From positions 2,108,001-2,172,000 of the forward strand of contig NZ_CP045293.1 of the NCBI RefSeq assembly GCF_009363075.1: DNA of 64,000 nucleotides. Direction: 5' to 3'. Shown here one piece after another: positions 26,938-35,362 of this stretch (position 1 is its first letter; every line of letters begins with the position of its first letter). The position numbers and the translations under genes were made by a program. The DNA is from Paenibacillus guangzhouensis. Lineage in GTDB: Bacteria; Bacillota; Bacilli; Paenibacillales; Paenibacillaceae. Below the pieces are notes generated by a model. That model was given only the letters and a program-made list of their open reading frames with translations. It searched no databases and was not told where the DNA came from.

Positions 26938-28176
26938 TTAAAATTTTATGAAGGTAATTGTAAATTTGGTGTAGGCTTTTAATTTACTTTCCACCTTAAT
27001 CAGTGCTTGATGTGCTTCAATAATAGAATAAGCTAATGCCAAACCAATTCCTACCGAATCATACTTTTTTGAACCTCTTGCTTTGTAGAATCGATTAAAT
27101 ATATGCGGCAATTCCTCTGCAGCAATTCCTTCTCCAAAATCTTGAATTATGAGTTCCGAATAAATCGGTGTATCTTCGATTGTAATTTTAATCTCATCTC
27201 CGGATTCGGAATGTTCAATCGCATTCTTCAGCAAGTTCAATACGGCTTCTTGCATCCATAGTTTATCATGAGTAACGATTACATCCTTCGGAGCATTCCA
27301 GTCTATCGAAATATTACGATTCGTAATCATGTTGTCCAAGCGAACTAACGCATCCTCAATGGTCTCCACCAAATTGGCCGGTTCTTTCTCAAATAAAATG
27401 GCTCTTGCATCGATTTTAGCTATCTTCAACAAATTTTGAATCAAAAGATGCATTCTAGAGATTTGCACATCGTTATGTTGCAATAATTGAACTTGCTGTT
27501 GGCGCGGCATACTTTCATTCAACATCATTTCATTATAGATGGAGATCGTTGAAAGCGGCGTTTTTAATTGATGGGATATATCCTGTAGCATTTGTACTAA
27601 AAATTCTCTCTCTTCACGTAAATCTTGCATACTTTTTCGAATAATATCTTTCATCGAACGAAATGATACCACCAGTTTAGCGAGATCCCCTTCTTTGTTT
27701 TCATTGATCACAACCGAATAATCCCCATCCATTATTTTCTTGGCGGCTGAGTTCAGCTGTCTAATATTATTGAAAATCCTCTTGTGCTGCATGTAGCTTA
27801 CCAATAGCAGAATTGTTCCGAAACCAAACAATCCCCAATATAAAAATAGATTATGGCGAACAATATGGTTATTGTGTAAAGGAAACAATTGCGACTTTAG
27901 TTCTTCATACAATCCAAACTGTCTTAGAATCTGTCTCCCTTTTTCTTGATACTGAATTGAATCAGTAGAATGGGCCGTTAAGACTTTCATAATTTCCGTT
28001 TCATTCTCGGGGTTTTGCTCTACCAATCTTGCAGTAATTTCCCCCCAAGTTGTTATTGAATCACTTTTCAATTGATTGTAGAACAGTTGTTGTGTAATGA
28101 ATTGATAAACGGTAAATAACGCTAACAGAACGGCTAGTATCGCGATGTAGCCTTTCAACTCGGTATTTTTCATCAT
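26938..28176 (-). CDS. sensor histidine kinase
   Basis: The 412-residue membrane kinase has helices at about residues 8-27 and 109-130 around a short external loop, then a HAMP domain, a HisKA domain with the phosphorylated His in SHQLKTPLSTISIYNEMM, and the ATP-binding domain (N box NLLKNAIEHSES, G1 box IIQDFGEGIAAEELPHIF, and VGIGLALAYSIIEAH). It would phosphorylate the response regulator encoded one base upstream. Co-location with an FtsX-type ABC transporter suggests sensing of antimicrobial peptides or cell-envelope stress. Confidence 0.94.
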   Translation of the reverse strand: MMKNTELKGYIAILAVLLALFTVYQFITQQLFYNQLKSDSITTWGEITARLVEQNPENETEIMKVLTAHSTDSIQYQEKGRQILRQFGLYEELKSQLFPLHNNHIVRHNLFLYWGLFGFGTILLLVSYMQHKRIFNNIRQLNSAAKKIMDGDYSVVINENKEGDLAKLVVSFRSMKDIIRKSMQDLREEREFLVQMLQDISHQLKTPLSTISIYNEMMLNESMPRQQQVQLLQHNDVQISRMHLLIQNLLKIAKIDARAILFEKEPANLVETIEDALVRLDNMITNRNISIDWNAPKDVIVTHDKLWMQEAVLNLLKNAIEHSESGDEIKITIEDTPIYSELIIQDFGEGIAAEELPHIFNRFYKARGSKKYDSVGIGLALAYSIIEAHQALIKVESKLKAYTKFTITFIKF

Positions 28177-28177
28177 C

Positions 28178-28873
28178 TTACTTTCTGCTCACATCCTTAC
28201 TCCAGCAGTAGCCCAATCCTCTTTGTGTTACAATGAACTGCGGATTTTTGGGATCATCTTCAATTTTATTTCGTAAACGCCTAATATATACAGATAACGT
28301 ATTCTCATCAAAGAAAACCTCATCTCCTCCTGTTATATCTTGAAGGAGTTCATCTCTTTTCAGTGCTTTGTGAGCGTTCATCATGAATGTGAGAAGAAGT
28401 TTATATTCTAAATTCGTTATTGGAATGTTTTCATGATTTTTATATACCTTGACTAGATTCATATCAATTTTTATATTTTCAGATGTAAAGATCATAGTAG
28501 AATTTTCGAGACGCGCTTGCTTGCGCAATTGCACTTTCACTCTGGACATGAGTTCCTTCACGCGAAAGGGTTTCGTAATATAATCATCCCCTCCAATATC
28601 CAGTCCCATGACCACATTCGCTTCTTCATCCAGGGCGGTTAAGAATATAACCGATGTGTCGCTTTGTTTTTTGAAATGTAAGCATAAATCATAGCCATTT
28701 CCATCTGGAAGGCCGATATCTAGAACAATTAAATCAAAAGGTTGATGTTCGAACTGATGCTTTGCTTCTTTAACACTAGAGGCTTTGACCACCTCATATC
28801 CCTCGTTTTTTAGCGAAAATTCGATGGCTAGTCCAAGAGCTTCATCATCTTCAACAAGCAATATGTTGCTCAA
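28178..28873 (-). CDS. OmpR/PhoB family response regulator
   Basis: The receiver domain (ILLVEDDEALGLAIEFSL, phosphorylated Asp in DLIVLDIGLPDGNGY, FLTALDEEANVVMGL, DDYITKPFRVKEL) is followed by a winged-helix DNA-binding domain ending in TQRGLGYCWS. The start is TTG, with GGAGGG nine bases upstream. The stop is one base from the kinase start, so the two are co-translated. The target is probably its own operon with the ABC transporter; no operator could be defined by eye. Confidence 0.95.
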   Translation of the reverse strand: MSNILLVEDDEALGLAIEFSLKNEGYEVVKASSVKEAKHQFEHQPFDLIVLDIGLPDGNGYDLCLHFKKQSDTSVIFLTALDEEANVVMGLDIGGDDYITKPFRVKELMSRVKVQLRKQARLENSTMIFTSENIKIDMNLVKVYKNHENIPITNLEYKLLLTFMMNAHKALKRDELLQDITGGDEVFFDENTLSVYIRRLRNKIEDDPKNPQFIVTQRGLGYCWSKDVSRK

Positions 28874-28960
28874 CGTGTGACCCTCCTTCTCCTCTTTCTA
28901 TTTCAGCCATAGGCAATAAATCAGAATAGCCTGACTATTCACATAGCCAGGCTCTCGGTA

Positions 28961-30949
28961 TTAATCTTCCCTGATCACATCAATGATATTATCCTGTTGG
29001 ATTTTACGCAGTGGAATCAGAACGGATACATAACTGATGAACAATGCGGCAGAAAACGTAATGACACATGCCACATAAGGGATCGTCCATTCAAGCTTCA
29101 AGATACCGGAAGCAGCCACATATATTATATAGGAAAGTATACATCCGAAAAAGATCCCTTGTAAGCTTCCAGACACACCGTATATGAGCGCTTCATAAAT
29201 AATCATTTTTTTCAGATCTTTTTGCGACATGCCTATGGATTTTAATGCAGCCAGTTCTTTGCGTCTGATGATGATGCTAATCGTAATCGTATTGATGATA
29301 TTTAGACTGCCTATTAGAGCAATAACCGCAATAAAACCATAGACCAGTACTTTTATAATGAGCGCGGATTCTTTCCTTGTTTTATTCTCGTCTAGGTGAT
29401 TAACGGTTGTAATCGAGTGCTTTGTTCCCACAGTCTGCTGGATATCGGTAACTGTTTCACTAGATTGATTAATATCCTTCAATTTGACTTGATAACTGAA
29501 TTCCTGTTCGTTAACTTCAGAGACATTCCCTAGCGACTTCAATTGCTCCAAGATGGTTTCGTTATCTATGGAATTAACAGGATGATCTTGTTGCAGATAG
29601 ATGGTTAGATCCGATCTCGTCGATTCATTGTTCACATACTTGGTTCCAAAGGCGATATTCATGATCGATGAGAACGTAATAAACAATACACTGCTTATAA
29701 TGATCGATAAGATGGTAATGGTATATCGATTTTTATTTCTTTTTACATTTTTCAAGGCCAGGGTCAATGGAAAAGAAACCGGCTTTTTCAGCACTGTTTT
29801 TTTTTGTTTTTTGATCGATTCTTTTCTTATTGATAACCTGCTGCTGATTGCCAGCAAGGGAGATATTCTACCCGCAAAAAAAGCAGGATAATAACTGGAC
29901 GCCATCACCGCTGAGAGGGTAATGAGTGAACTGATTAATATAATCTGCCAGTCAATGTAAAAGAACGAGACACTTGTACCTGATTCTAGTAACATAATGA
30001 AAATAAACTGTAGAGCAGCAAGAGCCAAGATGCTGCACACTATCCCAATCGGGATGGCGATAACAGCTAGCACAGAAGCTTCCCTCATGACGATCTGTCG
30101 GATCTGCTTGCGCGTAGCGCCGATGCTTCGGAGCAATCCAAACTGCTTCATCCGCTCAACAACGCTGATTTGAAAGGCGTTGTAAATAACCACAGCTGTC
30201 GCGACCACAACTATACTAACGACGATGACGAGCATGGCCAAAATCGAGCTATTCGACTCCGGTTTCAACACTCTGATCAATTCTTCATTGATTACCAATT
30301 TCTCAGATCTAGTAAATGATTTTATCTCGTCTAATACTTCATTAAAGTTCGCCTTTTGGTTGATCTCAATTAAGATCCGGCCTTCCCCAATGGCAAAATC
30401 ACGTTTATAGGTTAATAATCGGCCCACTTTACTCTTCTGTGTAAACTCGCGATTGTCCAATAAACCAACCAGTTTATATGTTTCTCCATTCAATTGAAAT
30501 GAATCACCGAGCTTAAGATTTTTATTGATATAAGGAAGCGTCCATGAATCGACTGCTGCTTCATGCTCATTGTTAGGTAAATGACCATTCAGAAGACTAT
30601 AGGTTAAAAACTCCATTGCATGTTGATCAGCGAAATTCATTTGTACAGCAACGTTTTCGAGCGAAATGGTTTTGCCTTGTGACATCAATCCATACGTTAT
30701 GATTTGTGGATTGTATTTAATTTTATTCAATATCGCTTCATCGTAATTCGATATGTCGACATGAAACGAAAAGCCATTACGCTTTTTGATGTTTTCGATT
30801 TGGGAAAGCTGCGATCCTTTCATAAACAGGCCGATCGTAGATATTAACGCTACAGAGAGTACGATTCCAACTAAGGTCAAGATGGTTCGTTTGATATTTC
30901 CTTTTAAATACCGGCTGCTTAGTTGTTTATAACTATCGATCAACATCAT
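28961..30949 (-). CDS. FtsX-like ABC transporter permease
   Basis: The 662-residue permease has one N-terminal membrane helix, a large extracytoplasmic loop, three helices of a first FtsX domain (about residues 235-365), a short linker, then a repeat of this plan (helix near 410, loop, FtsX domain 530-655). VVERMKQFGLLRSIGATRKQIRQIVMREA and IIRRKELAALKSIGMSQKDLKKMI are the paired coupling motifs. Such MacB/BceB-like pumps work with an LolD-type ATPase, here encoded directly upstream with a 4-bp overlap. Defence against peptide antibiotics is likely but not shown. Confidence 0.93.
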   Translation of the reverse strand: MMLIDSYKQLSSRYLKGNIKRTILTLVGIVLSVALISTIGLFMKGSQLSQIENIKKRNGFSFHVDISNYDEAILNKIKYNPQIITYGLMSQGKTISLENVAVQMNFADQHAMEFLTYSLLNGHLPNNEHEAAVDSWTLPYINKNLKLGDSFQLNGETYKLVGLLDNREFTQKSKVGRLLTYKRDFAIGEGRILIEINQKANFNEVLDEIKSFTRSEKLVINEELIRVLKPESNSSILAMLVIVVSIVVVATAVVIYNAFQISVVERMKQFGLLRSIGATRKQIRQIVMREASVLAVIAIPIGIVCSILALAALQFIFIMLLESGTSVSFFYIDWQIILISSLITLSAVMASSYYPAFFAGRISPLLAISSRLSIRKESIKKQKKTVLKKPVSFPLTLALKNVKRNKNRYTITILSIIISSVLFITFSSIMNIAFGTKYVNNESTRSDLTIYLQQDHPVNSIDNETILEQLKSLGNVSEVNEQEFSYQVKLKDINQSSETVTDIQQTVGTKHSITTVNHLDENKTRKESALIIKVLVYGFIAVIALIGSLNIINTITISIIIRRKELAALKSIGMSQKDLKKMIIYEALIYGVSGSLQGIFFGCILSYIIYVAASGILKLEWTIPYVACVITFSAALFISYVSVLIPLRKIQQDNIIDVIRED

Positions 30950-31653
30950 TCTCCTCCAGTCAATGACTTATTCGCAGCTAGCCGTTGATCTGAAATAATG
31001 CTACCATCTTCAATCGTAATGACCCGATCGGAAGCTGATGCAATCGCTAAATCATGCGTAATTAACACAATGGTTTGATTGTATTTCTTAGCTGTCAATC
31101 GTAATAAATCCATGACTTCCTTTGTATTTTTCGTATCTAGGTTACCTGTGGGTTCATCGGCCAGTATCAAATGTGGATGATTGATAAGCGCCCTACCAAT
31201 GGAGACCCGTTGCTGTTGTCCGCCAGATAGTTCTGAAGGCAGATGAGTCTTTCGTTCATGAAGCCCCAAGGTTTCAATGATTTCATCGAGATACGTCATA
31301 TCTACACGTTCATCATCTAATAACATAGGCAATGCAATATTCTCCTGGACATTCAATACGGGAATCAAATTAAAAAACTGAAAAATAAATCCTACTTTTC
31401 TTCTTCTGAATATCGAAAGCTCATTATCCGAATAATCGTAAATATTATTTTCCCCAATGAATACTTGTCCTGAAGTTGGCCGATCCAGCCCTCCTAATAT
31501 ATGCAACAGTGTACTTTTGCCGGAACCGGACACACCTACAATGGAGACAAATTCTCCTTGCTGAATCGAAAGATTAATCCCTTTTAATGCATCTACCCTG
31601 CTATTGCCTTCACCATAACTTTTCACTACATTTTCCAATCGTACAACTTCCAT
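30946..31653 (-). CDS. ABC transporter ATP-binding protein (LolD/BceA type)
   Basis: All ATPase motifs are present: Walker A GVSGSGKSTLLHILGG, Q-loop IFQFFNLIPVLNVQENI, signature LSGGQQQRVSIGRALI, Walker B LILADEPTGNLD and the H-loop VLITHD. I chose the ATG at 31653 (MEVVRLENVVKSYG), since GAGGTGG stands upstream; a GTG four codons earlier lacks a site. It powers the permease encoded downstream, with which it overlaps by 4 bp. Confidence 0.95.
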   Translation of the reverse strand: MEVVRLENVVKSYGEGNSRVDALKGINLSIQQGEFVSIVGVSGSGKSTLLHILGGLDRPTSGQVFIGENNIYDYSDNELSIFRRRKVGFIFQFFNLIPVLNVQENIALPMLLDDERVDMTYLDEIIETLGLHERKTHLPSELSGGQQQRVSIGRALINHPHLILADEPTGNLDTKNTKEVMDLLRLTAKKYNQTIVLITHDLAIASASDRVITIEDGSIISDQRLAANKSLTGGE

Positions 31654-31702
31654 CCTATTACCCACCTCATTACATAAAGTTCAACCACTTACTCTTAAGC
31701 TC

Positions 31703-32419
31703 TTATTCTTGTACATCTACAAAGTTTACTTTGTCTTTGCTATCCTGATAGACACTTCTGATTTTCTCTAAAAGCTTATTCACCTTTTCTTTATCTTTAT
31801 AATCGAAACTGTCTTTTTGAAAATGAATCAATGAGATCGTTGACTCTGCTTCCTTTATTATGTTGTAAGTTTGGTCGTCAACAATAACAAGATCCATAGT
31901 TGGACTATATCCGATCCACGCCTGATGTTTCACATACTGTACTGGCACCATCTGACCATTCAAATCGATTTGGTTATTCTCGGTTTCGTCAAATAAAGCA
32001 AATAACAGATTTTGGCCATTCGTTAGTTCTTTGATAGCGGTAACGGGGTCTGAAATAATAGACATGCTTCCAGGATTTTGTCTGGCTCTAATAATCCCCT
32101 TTTTGATGAATTGCTCAGCAGTAGAACGAGTAATAACGGAGTACTTTATATATCGTGCTTCATTTTCTTGATCCGTTTCTTTCTGATCTCGGTCTGATAA
32201 TTTGCTTACTTTTTTTGTTGTAACCAGTTTCAGTTTGTAGTCGATTATTTCTTTGCTTCTATCTTTGTACAACGCTTTGACTTTATTCAAATCTTGATCA
32301 GATGCGATGACCAAAATTCCATTCGCCGATTGCGATGGTCCTTCTATAAAGCGTTTTACTCCAAATCCAATACCTGCAAAAATAACGATAACCAACGTGA
32401 AAACTATCAATTTCTTCAT
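31703..32419 (-). CDS. exported accessory protein of the ABC/two-component operon, unknown family
   Basis: The 238-residue protein has an N-terminal membrane anchor or signal (KKLIVFTLVIVIFAGIGFG) without a lipobox Cys, and a soluble outer part with many Lys, Asp and Glu. I do not recognise a domain with certainty; small exported proteins of this size accompany peptide-exporting ABC operons in Bacillales. It is the first gene of the operon, 49 bp before the ATPase gene. AAAAGGAG precedes the ATG. A ligand-capture or sensing helper role is a guess from context. Confidence 0.7.
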   Translation of the reverse strand: MKKLIVFTLVIVIFAGIGFGVKRFIEGPSQSANGILVIASDQDLNKVKALYKDRSKEIIDYKLKLVTTKKVSKLSDRDQKETDQENEARYIKYSVITRSTAEQFIKKGIIRARQNPGSMSIISDPVTAIKELTNGQNLLFALFDETENNQIDLNGQMVPVQYVKHQAWIGYSPTMDLVIVDDQTYNIIKEAESTISLIHFQKDSFDYKDKEKVNKLLEKIRSVYQDSKDKVNFVDVQE

Positions 32420-32916
32420 TCTGACTGCTCCTTTTAAAAACGCTTGATGTCTGGATTATATACAACTACTCTTGATAAGTTAATGACTCTTATCTAACAC
32501 TTGGACTTTTTATCTTACTTTTTAGTAAGAATAATAGCTACAGAGGACAAGATAATTTTTTACAGATCTAAAAATTATCAAATATATACATACCGTGACA
32601 AGGAGTTCTCTCGTAAAAGATATGTGCAAGCTTCGCTCAGCTTTTCTTATCAAAAATGACAATAGGTGTTCCTTCGTTTTTTATTTTAGAAGAATTATAT
32701 GTCTGAAGGTAGGATCTGTAGAAGCTGTACAGACAGTTCTACGAAGCCTACCTCGGAAGGCTGCATTGCTTTGTCATCAGTTACTTGGATGGCATTTTTT
32801 ATAGACACTGAAAGAATATTCATGTATTAATGAGTGGAAAACAATGGAGACCGTTTCAAGAATATAAACGGTTTCATTCACTGTATATTTTTCTCTCTAT
32901 TATCCACGACTTAATC
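32420..32916. other. intergenic stretch upstream of the ABC operon
   Basis: About 500 bp of AT-rich DNA with only short frames that lack ribosome binding sites. The promoter of the operon should lie near 32425-32520, where TTGATAAGTTAATGACTC-like text is seen, but I cannot fix it. No gene is visible. Confidence 0.45.
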
Positions 32917-33125
32917 TTCAACTATATCCTGCCCGTTACTTCAAAGAAAACAGGGAGCAGCTACCGCAGTAATCCGCCCCCCTGGATATTTAATCATCAC
33001 TCCTTCAATAGGAACGACTCTTCCGACAACCTCGTCAGATAGCATCTTGCCAAACTCCTGAAAATCAAGGAGCAGCTGCCGTAACAAACTGCTCCTCGCT
33101 CTGTTCAACTATCGTGTCCCGTTAG
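32917..33125. repeat. Cassette repeat 9, expanded by an internal ORF
   Basis: Left box TTCAACTATATCCTGCCCGTTA (first 20 bases of it from 32917), a palindrome half GGGAGCAGCTACCGCAGTAA near 32953, then about 90 bp, then a full palindrome GGAGCAG/CTGCTCC with the related text GGAGCAGCTGCCGTAACAA, and right box ACTATCGTGTCCCGTTAG (33108-33125). The palindrome arm is thus duplicated around a 34-codon frame. Confidence 0.8.
32941..33045 (-). CDS. small ORF inside cassette repeat 9, 34 aa
   Basis: The ATG has AGGAG nine bases upstream. The peptide begins MLSDEVVGRVVPIEGVMIKY and ends PGGRITAVAAPCFL; codon use looks natural. The frame lies between the duplicated palindrome arms of the repeat, so it may be a very short cassette gene or the end of a lost larger one. 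The family is not recognised. Confidence 0.4.
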   Translation of the reverse strand: MLSDEVVGRVVPIEGVMIKYPGGRITAVAAPCFL

Positions 33126-33256
33126 CTTAATCAACAATAAATCTTATCGACTATTTATTACTCTGCATTAGTCATCAATCCTATCTCTCTATTGTGGATT
33201 ATATATTTTTAGAATATCCATCAACACAGAAAGTGTTAAAAAGTCCAATAAGTATT

Positions 33257-33412
33257 AAACTACCCTACCTATACTTCAATGAAAACGGCGACTGATCATC
33301 ATGTCGGCTGCTGACAAGATGATCATATCGGGAATGTAATAAAGTTCTTATCATTAGTCGGAATGATATCAAGTTCTTCATCCGACAAAAGAAGACTCCA
33401 TTAGCCTAACCA
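33257..33412. repeat. Cassette repeat 10, strongly degenerate
   Basis: AAACTACCCTACCTATAC resembles a left box, GATCATC/GATGATC (33294-33300 and 33318-33324) with CGGCTGCTGA between is a possible palindrome, and CCATTAGCCTAA near 33400 is a weak right box. Between repeat 9 and this relic (33126-33256) I see no gene. Confidence 0.4.
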
Positions 33413-33452
33413 CCCTGATTAATGGTCCAGTTCTATGGAGTCTATATTTAGC

Positions 33453-33842
33453 TTAAAATGGCTTCCTTACAACTTTGATGATGCGAGCACCACCGCGAAT
33501 AAGCCTATTTGCTTGTTCACGGTTGATTCTTACAAGTACAGAAACATCAGTCGTGTTTTCAACGTCAAATACCGAAAAAATTCGACCATTAGCGAACAGT
33601 ACGCCTTTTAACTCTACTTTTTTAGTACTACTCGGTATTGGAGGAAATTTTTTAAATATCGTACGCATAACACCTGCTTTTATGAGACTTGCTGCTTGTT
33701 TTGCAGTCGTTCGAACACCGAATACTGGATCAATTTCAACTCCAGGTGCTTTTGCCTCCACCTCAACAATTAGAAAAAAACGATTCCCAATCTTTGCAAT
33801 ACTATTCGCTCCAATGGTTATCGGCGGTGTTTTTTTCGCCAA
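33453..33842 (-). CDS. hypothetical protein with internal duplication, 129 aa
   Basis: The start is TTG with GGGAGTG upstream. The protein contains two similar segments, VRTTAKQAASLIKAGVMRTI (about residues 43-62) and VRINREQANRLIRGGARIIK (about 105-124), each preceded by strand-rich text ending in FGVR or VSVLVR, so it looks like an internally duplicated domain. It is basic and has no signal peptide. I do not recognise the family. It is cargo between repeats 10 and 11. Confidence 0.75.
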   Translation of the reverse strand: MAKKTPPITIGANSIAKIGNRFFLIVEVEAKAPGVEIDPVFGVRTTAKQAASLIKAGVMRTIFKKFPPIPSSTKKVELKGVLFANGRIFSVFDVENTTDVSVLVRINREQANRLIRGGARIIKVVRKPF

Positions 33843-33942
33843 ATTATATCACTCCCTCGAACTATCATATGGAGGGCGTAATGTATTGGACCTAGACAAT
33901 CACCCAAGTAACATAAATTCTCGATCAGACCGTATTGCTGCA

Positions 33943-34027
33943 TTAACCTGCCCGTTAGTTGAGAAAGGCAGCTGATCTAAGTGATCGCTGCCTTTGCCGT
34001 TGCGTATTGCACTATCGTGTCCCGTTA
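33943..34027. repeat. Cassette repeat 11
   Basis: Left box TTAACCTGCCCGTTAG (33943-33958), palindrome AAAGGCAG/CTGCCTTT (33964-33971 and 33988-33995) with inner GATC/GATC, right box ACTATCGTGTCCCGTTA (34011-34027). It is nearly identical to repeat 5, some 28 kb away. Confidence 0.93.
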
Positions 34028-34037
34028 ACGTAATAAC

Positions 34038-34238
34038 TTAAGACTTACTCCTTCGAAAATCGTCTGTCAAAACACCGCTGAACCCCCAATTTTCTTCATC
34101 AATTTCTTGAATAACAATATGGGTATGTTCAGGTTCCTTGCCAAGTACATTGACAAGGGTCTGAGTAAATTCTTTAACGATTTGAGCCTTTTGCTCCCTA
34201 CTAGCACCCTTCGTTATTTGGAGATTTATATACGGCAT
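34038..34238 (-). CDS. 4-oxalocrotonate tautomerase family protein
   Basis: This 66-residue enzyme begins MPYINLQITKGASREQKAQI. The Pro after the start Met is the catalytic base of the family once Met is removed, and HTHIVIQEIDEENWGFSG is the conserved strand region. Such proteins form hexamers and tautomerise enols or related substrates; the true substrate is unknown. GAGGGG lies upstream of the ATG. It is cargo between repeats 11 and 12, with 10 bp between stop and right box. Confidence 0.93.
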   Translation of the reverse strand: MPYINLQITKGASREQKAQIVKEFTQTLVNVLGKEPEHTHIVIQEIDEENWGFSGVLTDDFRRSKS

Positions 34239-34317
34239 TGTGGCCCCTCCTTACACAATATATTTGGACTACTTAATTATATACGGAAATAAGTGGAAAT
34301 AGTTTTAAATTCACCAC

Positions 34318-34383
34318 GCTAATCTGCCCGTTAACGTAATAACGGCTGCTCCACAGCAGCGTACAAGTATCGTGTCCCGTTAG
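34318..34383. repeat. Cassette repeat 12 (short form)
   Basis: Left box GCTAATCTGCCCGTTAA (34318-34334), short palindrome GCTGCT/AGCAGC (34345-34350 and 34355-34360), right box GTATCGTGTCCCGTTAG (34367-34383). Confidence 0.88.
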
Positions 34384-34392
34384 TTCAATCCT

Positions 34393-34500
34393 TTATTTGT
34401 CCCTAACCTTATCCGGGATAGTGTTATTGTTATAGTCTAATTGTTCTTTAGACAATCCCATCATCAATTCATTCCAAAATAAGAAAGCCACATTGTATCT
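34393..34500 (-). pseudogene. C-terminal remnant of an unknown cassette gene
   Basis: The frame RYNVAFLFWNELMMGLSKEQ, then LDYNNNTIPDKVRDK and TAA, looks coding and stops nine bases from the right box, as cassette genes do. Upstream it is closed by a stop and there is no start. It is probably the tail of a deleted gene. The family is not recognised. Confidence 0.4.
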
Positions 34501-34624
34501 TTACTTTAGGTAATATGATTTTATCCATATATTCCTCAAAATAAAATAGCCATCCTAACACTACCGCATATTTGGATTGTCCATGAGTCACATGTTAGGG
34601 TATTCAGGTTCTAACAAACAGTAT

Positions 34625-34661
34625 GTGGGCATTCCATTTCAAATTGAGTTGGAATGCCCAC
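34625..34661. terminator. 12-bp stem-loop downstream of the zinc-ribbon gene
   Basis: GTGGGCATTCCA (34625-34636) and TGGAATGCCCAC (34650-34661) pair perfectly around a 13-base loop. On the plus strand TTTT follows. It lies just after the stop of the gene at 34678 and may end that transcript, although the minus-strand T-run is poor. Confidence 0.55.
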
Positions 34662-34677
34662 TTTTCGAAAGCACTTT

Positions 34678-34929
34678 CTATACAGTTTGCGTTTGTCGAT
34701 TCAACTCTCTACGTAGCTTTCCTCGAAATCCTAAACTCTCTGTCGAAACAGCTTTATCAGCGGTTTTCGCGTTTACTGAGCTGCATTTCTTGCAGACTGT
34801 CAATAGCTTTCCGTCCGAGTTAGTCGCAGAATAAAGTAACTTTATTCTAGTCGAGAGGCAAATCGGACAGGTACCTCTACCTCTAGAAGGTGTTTTCCAC
34901 AAGCCTTTACCGCGTTTCGTCTTAGCCAT
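34678..34929 (-). CDS. small zinc-ribbon-like protein, 83 aa
   Basis: The protein starts MAKTKRGKGLWKTPSRGRG; I chose this ATG because AAGGAG stands five bases upstream. It contains CPIC and, 23 residues later, CKKC, a four-cysteine zinc-ribbon layout (TCPICLSTRIKLLYSATN, LLTVCKKCSSVNAKTADKA). Both ends are rich in Lys and Arg, suggesting nucleic acid or ribosome contact, which is inference. It lies between repeats 12 and 13. Confidence 0.75.
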   Translation of the reverse strand: MAKTKRGKGLWKTPSRGRGTCPICLSTRIKLLYSATNSDGKLLTVCKKCSSVNAKTADKAVSTESLGFRGKLRRELNRQTQTV

Positions 34930-35046
34930 AAGAACTCCTTTCAATATCAAGAGATATATAAATAATTCCCATTTATGTAAAACCCTTTGTTGTTTTAATG
35001 ATACTAACTAAACATATCAATATATAGGTAAAGAACATTTATAGTT

Positions 35047-35062
35047 AATTATCCTGCCCGTT
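35047..35062. repeat. Cassette repeat 13, left box (split by IS copy 2)
   Basis: AATTATCCTGCCCGTT is the left box up to its TT. The missing AGC is found directly after the IS right end at 36588-36590. Confidence 0.88.
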
Positions 35063-35362
35063 GCTATGAACGTTTTTGTCAAATCCACGTATTTACTAAT
35101 CAAATGTCTTCACCGAAACACTAAGCGCGAGAGTAAATAAGCGAGCGACGGTCGGCACGCTGCTATCCGTGGGTTGGTTACCACATTCTATGCCTTCGTC
35201 AAGGAGAGCTTTTACTAGCTAGCAACGCACATTCGGATTATTTATCCTAGTGCAAACGGGCGCTCGTATGTTCTCTCCCGAACCTTCGTTTACTCCCGGG
35301 CCTAATGTTCCGGTGTTTTTCCTTAGAGTCTCAGTGCTTTGGTATGTTATCGTGTTTAAACT
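35063..35362 (-). ncRNA. candidate seekRNA/bridge RNA region of the IS
   Basis: In IS1111-type elements the guide RNA is encoded in the non-coding region downstream of the transposase; here that is 300 bp with no open frame. It contains AACGGGC (35255-35261, plus strand), a 7-base match to the interrupted box (CTAACGGGCAGG read on the minus strand). The match could be chance. Exact RNA ends are unknown. Confidence 0.45.

Noticed and set aside
32595-32804. 69-codon plus-strand ORF upstream of the ABC operon
   Set aside because: No ribosome binding site, no family signal, and composition like non-coding DNA.
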